A DNA stretch of 6,961 bases. Origin: Acidimicrobiia bacterium. GTDB taxonomy: Bacteria > Actinomycetota > Acidimicrobiia > Acidimicrobiales > Aldehydirespiratoraceae. Each line of letters opens with the position of its first letter. Position 1 is the stretch's first letter. Shown piece after piece: positions 1 through 4,436 of the stretch. The stretch covers positions 1 through 6,961 of the forward strand of contig JAJDZO010000200.1 of NCBI GenBank assembly GCA_022824605.1, read 5' to 3'. The notes below the pieces were generated by a model. It was not told the DNA's origin, ran no database searches, and saw nothing but the letters and a program-made list of their open reading frames with translations. The position numbers and the translations under genes were made by a program.

Positions 1-478
1 GGCCCTGCACGCACAGCACGCTGTAGTCGCGGTCGGTGTTGAGCGTGTCGGTGAGTTCGATGTCGTAGCCGTCGGCGAGACCGCCGAACCATCCGACCAT
101 GGGCCCGCCCATGTGGATGAACTGGTCGGGCGCGGTGCGGAACGTGATCCCCTCGTTCACGACATGGCCGTCGTCGTCGCAGTAGAAGGTGTAGATGCCG
201 TGGTCGGTGTCGACCCTGGACGCGTCGCGGACCTGCACCCTGTCCACGAACGCCTCGGCGTCGGGGCCCTCGATGATGGTCTTGAACAGGGGCGTCTTGT
301 CCTCGATGCCGGCGCCGGCTCGCAGGGCCATCATCTCGGAGACCTCGTTGACGTAGTGGTCGACCAGGTGGTAGCCGCCCCAGGCGATCCACAGTCCGGT
401 CTGCGAGTACGGTGCAGCCCCGGGGTTCAGGAACGTCCCGGTGAAACTGCTGGGGTCGTAGGTGTGCTCGCTCGCCAT
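1..478 (-). CDS. GcvT-fold aminomethyltransferase / O- or S-demethylase-like protein, N-terminal part (cut by window edge)
   Basis: The ATG at 476-478 opens a frame of 159 codons that runs off the left edge without a stop. The visible part fits the folate-binding N-terminal domain of the GcvT family (glycine-cleavage T protein, DmdA, LigM-like demethylases). It has an SPL-like segment (DKTPLFKTIIEGPDAEAFVD, residues 60-79, where the family has an 'I.GPDA..fL' motif), then a YTFYCDDDGHVVNEG hairpin (96-110), and at the edge VLCVQG, matching the family's 'l.vQGP' strand. At 108-109 the family's usual Asp-Asp of T proteins is Asn-Glu, which argues against a housekeeping GcvT and for a methyltransferase or demethylase of other substrate; the substrate cannot be told. 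Known T-fold enzymes are cytosolic and use tetrahydrofolate as methyl or methylene acceptor. A Shine-Dalgarno at 490-496 supports the start. The gene follows the small helicase partner by 44 bp, so co-transcription is possible. The family call is fairly sure, the exact activity unknown. Confidence 0.75.
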   Translation of the reverse strand, partial: MASEHTYDPSSFTGTFLNPGAAPYSQTGLWIAWGGYHLVDHYVNEVSEMMALRAGAGIEDKTPLFKTIIEGPDAEAFVDRVQVRDASRVDTDHGIYTFYCDDDGHVVNEGITFRTAPDQFIHMGGPMVGWFGGLADGYDIELTDTLNTDRDYSVLCVQG

Positions 479-489
479 GATCTACAGAA

Positions 490-496
490 CCTCTCT
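490..496 (-). promoter_or_regulatory. Ribosome binding site of the GcvT-like gene
   Basis: On the minus strand AGAGAGG lies 11 nt upstream of the ATG at 478. It is a moderate Shine-Dalgarno with long spacing, but it is the only purine-rich tract in the 44-bp gap and supports the chosen start. Confidence 0.5.
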
Positions 497-522
497 TGCC
501 CGCTGGGCGGCGTGTCGGGTGC

Positions 523-834
523 TCAGCCGTTGTCGGCCGGATCGGAGAGCAGGCCCCCGGCGGTGGCCAGCACCTCGGCCAGCTTGGCGGTGTTGTCGTA
601 GACGGCTCGCAGGTAGTACTCGCTGACCGCCTCGTGGCCGGGGAACGGCGGTCGTCCCAGGGATCGCACCACCGCGGAGGGGTCCGACGACACCGTCACC
701 TCCTCGACACCGGGGAGCTTGTCGGGCGAGCCCCAGAAGTCGCCCGAGGCCTTGGCCGATGCCAGCGTCGGGCCCTTGCCCTTGCCCCGTCGGGATCGCC
801 GGCGTGCGGCGTCGGAGCCGTTGCCTGCGCTCAT
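523..834 (-). CDS. Small basic protein coupled to the SNF2 helicase; resembles the C-terminal tail of SWIM zinc-finger proteins
   Basis: This is a 103-residue protein with no named family that I can assign firmly. The N-terminus is very basic and probably disordered (RRRSRRGKGKGP, residues 11-22). Next come GDFWGSPDKLPG (31-42), a segment around SDPSAVVRSLGRPPFPG (50-66), and a predicted helix with EYYLRAVYDNTAKLAEVL (72-89). It has no cysteine, no signal peptide and no membrane segment. Its ATG overlaps the helicase TGA as ATGA, and a GGAGG lies 6 nt upstream, so it should be translationally coupled and made in ratio with the helicase. In many actinobacteria the gene next to this kind of SNF2 helicase encodes a SWIM zinc-finger protein. 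From memory, the FW...LP...LG.PPF...Y pattern here looks like the C-terminal region of those proteins, but the CxCx(n)CxH motif is absent. A role as helicase partner or nucleic-acid-binding accessory is inference. A longer reading of this frame, starting near 1110, would lie wholly inside the helicase gene and is unlikely. Confidence 0.8.
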   Translation of the reverse strand: MSAGNGSDAARRRSRRGKGKGPTLASAKASGDFWGSPDKLPGVEEVTVSSDPSAVVRSLGRPPFPGHEAVSEYYLRAVYDNTAKLAEVLATAGGLLSDPADNG

Positions 835-3800
835 GCGCCACCTCCCGCGCCCACTTCGCTCTCGTGCGAGCCGTTGGAGCCGTCTCTCGAGCCTTCTTCG
901 ATCTTGTCCGCGCCGTTGGAGCCGTTCTCGCCGTTCTCGTCGATGAGCAGCAGATCCTGGTCGATGCCCAGCGCGGCGCGCAGCTGGTCGCTGTCGAGGT
1001 CGCCCACCGACGACGACTTGGGCAGCACCACCTCGGCGATGCGGCGCTTGCCCGCCACCACCTCCTCGACCCTCTCGTCCACCGTTCCCGGACACACCAG
1101 CCGATGGCACACCACCGTGTTGCGCTGGCCGATGCGCCAGGCGCGGTCACGGGCCTGGTCCTCCACCGCCGGGTTCCACCAGCGGTCGTACAGCACCACA
1201 TGGTTGGCCGCGGTCAGGTTCAAGCCGGTGCCTCCGGCCTTCAACGACAGCACCAACGCCCCCGGCCCGCGTCCCGACTGGAACGACTGGACCAGCCGGT
1301 CCCTGGCGCCGCGGGCCAGCCCGCCGTGATAGCAGCGGATGTCCACCCCGGTCTGCTCGGTGAGGTGGGCGGCCAGCCGCTCGCCCCAGGTGGCGAAGTG
1401 GGTGAAGATCAGCATCCGCTCCGAAGCGGCGAACACCTGGGCCAGGATCTGCTCCAGCCGGGCCAGCTTGCCCGAGCGGCCGTGGAGGGCGCCGCCGTCG
1501 TCCTCGTAGTTCACCGGGTGGTTGCAGATCTGCTTGAGGGCGGTGATGGCGGCCAGGACCGCGCCCTTGCGCTCCGGTCCGCTGCCTTCGCTGTCGGTTC
1601 GTGCCACCAGTTCGTCGAGCACGGCCTGGTACAGCCCGATCTGCTCGGCGGTCATCGTGCAGTGGTCGAGTTCGTCGATGCGGTCGGGCAGTTCCGCCGC
1701 GATGGCCGGTTCGGCCTTGGTCCGGCGGAACACGAGAATGCCGTTGAGCGCGGCCAGCGCACCCTCACCGGCGGTGGCCGACTTGGCTGTCGACGCCTTG
1801 GGAGCTGCCGGGATCGGCGCGGTCATGGCGGGCGAGCTGCTGGGCGAGCTCGATCCGTTCGACGCTGACCCGTTCCAGGTTGACCCGTTCGATCCCCCGG
1901 CCGCGTCGCCGCTCGTCTCGGCGTTCTTGGAGACCCGTGACATCTCGGCGATGAACCGGTTGCGGGCGCCGAGCAGCCCCGGATTGCAGAAGTCCATGAT
2001 GGCCCACAGGTCGCCCAGGCCGTTCTCGATCGGGGTGCCGGTGAGGGCGACCCGGCAGCGGGCGTCGAGGCGGCGCAGCTGCTGGGCGGTCTCGCTGGCC
2101 GGGTTCTTGATGGCCTGCGCCTCGTCGAGAACCACCGTCGACCACTCGACCTTCTCGAGCACGTCGAGATCGCGCATGGTCGTGCCGTAGGTCGACACCA
2201 CCAGGTCGGCCCGCTCGACCATGGCGGGCACCCGGTCCGCAGGCGTGCGATTGGGGCCGTGATGGACCACCACCCGCATGCCCGGCACGAACCGGCGGGC
2301 CTCAGCGGCCCAGTTGCCCACCACCGCGGGCGGTGCCGCCACCAGCGACGGGCCGTCGCCGCGGGTGAGCTGGATGTGGGCGAGCATGGTCGGGGTCTTG
2401 CCCAAGCCCATGTCCAGCGCCAGACAGCCTCCCAGGCCGGCCTGGGCCAAAAAGCCCAGCCACACCAGGGCGTCGGCCTGGTAGGTCCGCAGCGTCCCGT
2501 TGAAACCGTCGGGCCTGGTGGGCAGCACATCGGGTATGCGGCGGGCGCTGTTGAGCAGATCGGCGGCCCAGCCCTGCCCGGCGAGCACGGTGCCGCCGCC
2601 GAGGGGCGATCCCTCCAGGCCGAGGGCATGGCGCAGCATGTCCGCGCCGGTCAAGCGGGTCATGTCGGCCCGCTCGGCCAATGCGGCCGCGGCCTCGTTC
2701 AGATCGGCCCGGTCGAGCTCCAACCAGCGTCCCCGGCTCTTCACCAGGGGCCGGGCCTGGGTGGCCAGATCGCGTATTTCGGCTGCGGTGAGCTCCACAT
2801 CGTCGAAGGCGACCGACCAGCGCACGTCGGCCAATTGCCGGGCGCCCACCACCGTCTCGGAGTCCTCGACCGAGGTGAGCCGCAGCGACGGGGTGGGCCG
2901 TCGGCGTGACAGCGCCGGAACCCGAACGTCGTAGCCGACGGCCTGAAGGACGTGACCGGTCTCGGTCATGAGCTGCCAGGCCTCGTCGGTGTCGAGGATC
3001 ACCTCGCCGCGCCTGCGTCCCCCGAGACGCAGCAACTCCGGGAAGAGTCTCTCCAGGCGAGCCATCTGCTGCTTCACCGCCTGGCGTCGGGTCCGTGACG
3101 CGATGACCAGGGCCCTCTCCACGGGCTGCAACTCGCCGGTGCTCGACTCCGACAGCACCGACAGGTGCCACGCCCCGATGTCGTCGGGGGGATCGAGCTG
3201 CACGATCAGGCGCAGCCGGCGTTCGTAGGACTCCGTCGCCGGTCGAGTCCACTGGTCGAGGCGGCGGGTCAGGTCGGCGGCGTGGCGGCTCGGGACATCG
3301 AAGACGGAACCGTCGAGCCGGGCCAGGACCGTCTCGGCCACATCGGCCTTGGTGCGGGGCGCCGGCGGAGGCGCGGGCGCCTCGAGACGCTCGGCCGCCT
3401 CGGTGGCGATGGCATGGACGATGTCGGCCAGCGCGGCCTGGGTGAATGCGCTCGCATCCCGCTGATTCTCGAACGCAGCCGCCGCGCCGGGAAGCGTGTC
3501 CGCCAATGCCGCGATCACATCAGACTCCACCACCGCAGGAACCCAGCGCACCGCACAGGCGGCGCTGTCGCTGCGGGTGGCCGCGGCCCCGTTGGAGGCG
3601 TCGCTGCCGGGCTCGTCGGCGCGGTAGCGGCGGCGGACCTTCTTGAGCTGGGGAACCATCCGTCCCTGCGCGGTGAGCCGCACCGCCAGCGCGGCCACCA
3701 GACCCAGCCAAGACACGCTGGTCCCGATTCCGTCGGTCTCGGCCGCTTCGCCCATGGCGACGAGCCATCCGAGGCAGCCCTCGACCGGTGTGGACACCGT

Positions 3801-4322
3801 GTCGGCCCGTGTCCCGCCGGCGATCTTCACGGGCCGGTGCGGGCTCCAGTCGACGGTTCCGGCCCCGGCGTCGCGCAGGCGCCGCAGCACATCGGGTGCG
3901 CTCTCCGCGGCTCGTCCGGGCCCGCAGGCCCAGGCGATCACCCGTCCCGGCACCCACGAGAGCTGCAGCTCGACCTGTCCGGTCTCGCGCCTCTCGTCGG
4001 AGGCACCGTTCTGATAGGGCGCCTCCGGTGGACCGGCCAGCTTCGTCAGCACGGCATCGATGGCCCGGTAGTCCTCCTCGAGGTCGGCGACTATGGCGGC
4101 GCGCTGATGTCCCCTTACCGAGGCTCTGACAGCGTCGATGGACTCAGCGACATCGTCGAGCAGTCGGTAGAGGGCTCGAACCCACAGCCTGGCGTTGGCC
4201 TCCAACAGCGCCCGGTCCGCGTCGCTGGCCAGGCCATCGACATGGCGGCGCACAGCTTGGGCGAAGTCGGTTGACAGCGCCAAGTGTGGGTCCAAGGTGG
4301 CGGTAGCAGTCGTCGTCACCAT
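831..4322 (-). CDS. SNF2-family (HepA/HelZ-like) DEAD/DEAH-box ATPase/helicase
   Basis: This complete 1,163-residue cytosolic Swi2/Snf2 ATPase is expected to be an ATP-driven double-stranded-DNA translocase that remodels protein-DNA complexes or acts in repair. Residues 1-400 are Ala-rich and unassigned. About 410-545 matches the SNF2-associated domain of bacterial HepA-like proteins (DUF3670), ending in PLVKSRGRWLEL. Lobe 1 has LRTYQ (611-615), motif I DMGLGKT (637-643), motif Ia APPAVVGNW (663-671), motif II DEAQ (733-736) and motif III TGTPIEN (761-767). Lobe 2 has FRRTKAEPAIAAELPDR (865-881), motif IV LIFTHF (971-976), motif V LSLKAGGTGLNL (1025-1036) and motif VI DRAWRIGQ (1059-1066), with both arginines present. 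All catalytic residues are intact. Odd points are a roughly 55-residue Ser/Asn/Gly-rich insertion (about 798-853) between the lobes and an NGS-rich acidic tail (1129-1155). The protein is longer than M. tuberculosis HelZ (about 1,010 residues). The ATG at 4322 has only a weak upstream Shine-Dalgarno; a GTG follows as codon 2. The small protein gene is coupled at its 3' end. Confidence 0.95.
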   Translation of the reverse strand: MVTTTATATLDPHLALSTDFAQAVRRHVDGLASDADRALLEANARLWVRALYRLLDDVAESIDAVRASVRGHQRAAIVADLEEDYRAIDAVLTKLAGPPEAPYQNGASDERRETGQVELQLSWVPGRVIAWACGPGRAAESAPDVLRRLRDAGAGTVDWSPHRPVKIAGGTRADTVSTPVEGCLGWLVAMGEAAETDGIGTSVSWLGLVAALAVRLTAQGRMVPQLKKVRRRYRADEPGSDASNGAAATRSDSAACAVRWVPAVVESDVIAALADTLPGAAAAFENQRDASAFTQAALADIVHAIATEAAERLEAPAPPPAPRTKADVAETVLARLDGSVFDVPSRHAADLTRRLDQWTRPATESYERRLRLIVQLDPPDDIGAWHLSVLSESSTGELQPVERALVIASRTRRQAVKQQMARLERLFPELLRLGGRRRGEVILDTDEAWQLMTETGHVLQAVGYDVRVPALSRRRPTPSLRLTSVEDSETVVGARQLADVRWSVAFDDVELTAAEIRDLATQARPLVKSRGRWLELDRADLNEAAAALAERADMTRLTGADMLRHALGLEGSPLGGGTVLAGQGWAADLLNSARRIPDVLPTRPDGFNGTLRTYQADALVWLGFLAQAGLGGCLALDMGLGKTPTMLAHIQLTRGDGPSLVAAPPAVVGNWAAEARRFVPGMRVVVHHGPNRTPADRVPAMVERADLVVSTYGTTMRDLDVLEKVEWSTVVLDEAQAIKNPASETAQQLRRLDARCRVALTGTPIENGLGDLWAIMDFCNPGLLGARNRFIAEMSRVSKNAETSGDAAGGSNGSTWNGSASNGSSSPSSSPAMTAPIPAAPKASTAKSATAGEGALAALNGILVFRRTKAEPAIAAELPDRIDELDHCTMTAEQIGLYQAVLDELVARTDSEGSGPERKGAVLAAITALKQICNHPVNYEDDGGALHGRSGKLARLEQILAQVFAASERMLIFTHFATWGERLAAHLTEQTGVDIRCYHGGLARGARDRLVQSFQSGRGPGALVLSLKAGGTGLNLTAANHVVLYDRWWNPAVEDQARDRAWRIGQRNTVVCHRLVCPGTVDERVEEVVAGKRRIAEVVLPKSSSVGDLDSDQLRAALGIDQDLLLIDENGENGSNGADKIEEGSRDGSNGSHESEVGAGGGA
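841..845 (-). promoter_or_regulatory. Strong ribosome binding site inside the helicase 3' end
   Basis: The minus strand reads GGGAGGTGGCGCATGA: a near-perfect Shine-Dalgarno (GGAGG) 6 nt before the ATG of the small gene. It is built into the last glycine codons of the helicase. It decides the start at 834 and, with the ATGA overlap, points to termination-reinitiation coupling. Confidence 0.8.
870..925 (-). repeat. Pair of 14-bp direct repeats in the helicase C-terminal tail
   Basis: GCCGTTGGAGCCGT (plus-strand reading) occurs at 870-883 and again, identically, at 912-925. Both copies encode SNGS/GSNG-type residues in the acidic, disordered tail of the SNF2 protein. The tail is therefore low-complexity and may vary in length between strains. 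Confidence 0.7.
1848..1892 (-). repeat. Three 15-bp tandem repeats inside the SNF2 gene
   Basis: Three successive 15-bp units on the minus strand encode SNGST, WNGSA and SNGSS (helicase residues 811-825). Each has an AAC-GG(G/A)-TC(A/G) core. They form the centre of the low-complexity insertion between helicase motif III and the second RecA lobe, which suggests growth of the linker by slippage or duplication. Confidence 0.75.
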
Positions 4323-4335
4323 TGGGTTGAGAATC

Positions 4336-4341
4336 AGCCTA
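4336..4341 (-). promoter_or_regulatory. Possible -10 element for the helicase pair
   Basis: On the minus strand TAGGCT (TAnnnT type) ends 13 nt before the helicase ATG, so transcription would begin only about 5-7 nt upstream of it. This would fit a nearly leaderless mRNA, as is common in actinobacteria, and would explain the lack of a good Shine-Dalgarno. No convincing -35 hexamer is seen at the normal spacing. This is a weak prediction. Confidence 0.2.
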
Positions 4342-4395
4342 CCAGTCTGATCCGCGGAAGGCTTGCAGATGTTCGGCTCGCAGAGATCAGCCTGG
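4342..4395. repeat. Imperfect inverted repeat in the intergenic gap
   Basis: CCAGTCTGATC (4342-4352) pairs with GATCAGCCTGG (4385-4395), matching at 10 of 11 positions, with a 32-nt loop. It sits between the oxidoreductase stop and the helicase start. It could be an operator-like site or a weak RNA hairpin. There is no T-run, so it is not a classical terminator. An ATCAGCCT direct copy lies at 4333-4340. Confidence 0.5.
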
Positions 4396-4436
4396 CGAAG
4401 ATCGGGCTGGGCGGGTTCGAGCTGGGCGGGTTCAGG
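4362..4436 (+). repeat. Five degenerate 15-bp tandem repeats (pentapeptide-like)
   Basis: Five adjacent 15-bp units fill most of the gap and overlap the oxidoreductase stop codon: 4362-4376, 4377-4391, 4392-4406, 4407-4421 and 4422-4436. Units 4 and 5 agree at 13 of 15 bases (CTGGGCGGGTTC core). Read on the plus strand they give LADVR, LAEIS, LAKIG, LGGFE and LGGFR. This is the A(D/N)Lxx register of pentapeptide-repeat proteins, with V/I/F at the centre position. The plus-strand open frame around them (4284-4481, 65 codons) begins antisense inside the helicase gene and has no clear ribosome site, so I do not call it a gene. On the minus strand the repeats are 3'-untranslated or spacer sequence. 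Confidence 0.6.

Noticed and set aside
502..515. Small hairpin (GCCC-AGC-GGGC) between the small gene and the GcvT-like gene
   Set aside because: A stem of only 4 bp without a T-run; too weak for a terminator and common by chance at this GC content.
835..1110. Upstream extension of the small protein's frame
   Set aside because: It would sit wholly within the helicase coding region; the ATG at 834 has a near-perfect Shine-Dalgarno and ATGA overlap.
482..1201. Minus-strand open frame overlapping the small gene and the helicase 3' end in another frame
   Set aside because: Low-complexity Arg/Thr/Trp-rich translation with no motif; it conflicts with the well-supported helicase and its coupled partner.
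759..1868. Long plus-strand open frame (369 codons) antisense to the SNF2 gene
   Set aside because: It is Arg/Gly/Val/His-rich with no recognisable domain, and it lies opposite conserved helicase motifs. It is a GC-bias shadow of the true minus-strand frame.
3165..4274. Second 369-codon plus-strand open frame opposite the helicase N-terminus
   Set aside because: Shadow composition (Gly/Arg/Pro-rich) with no motif; the minus-strand frame is continuous and homologous to a known family through its later domains.
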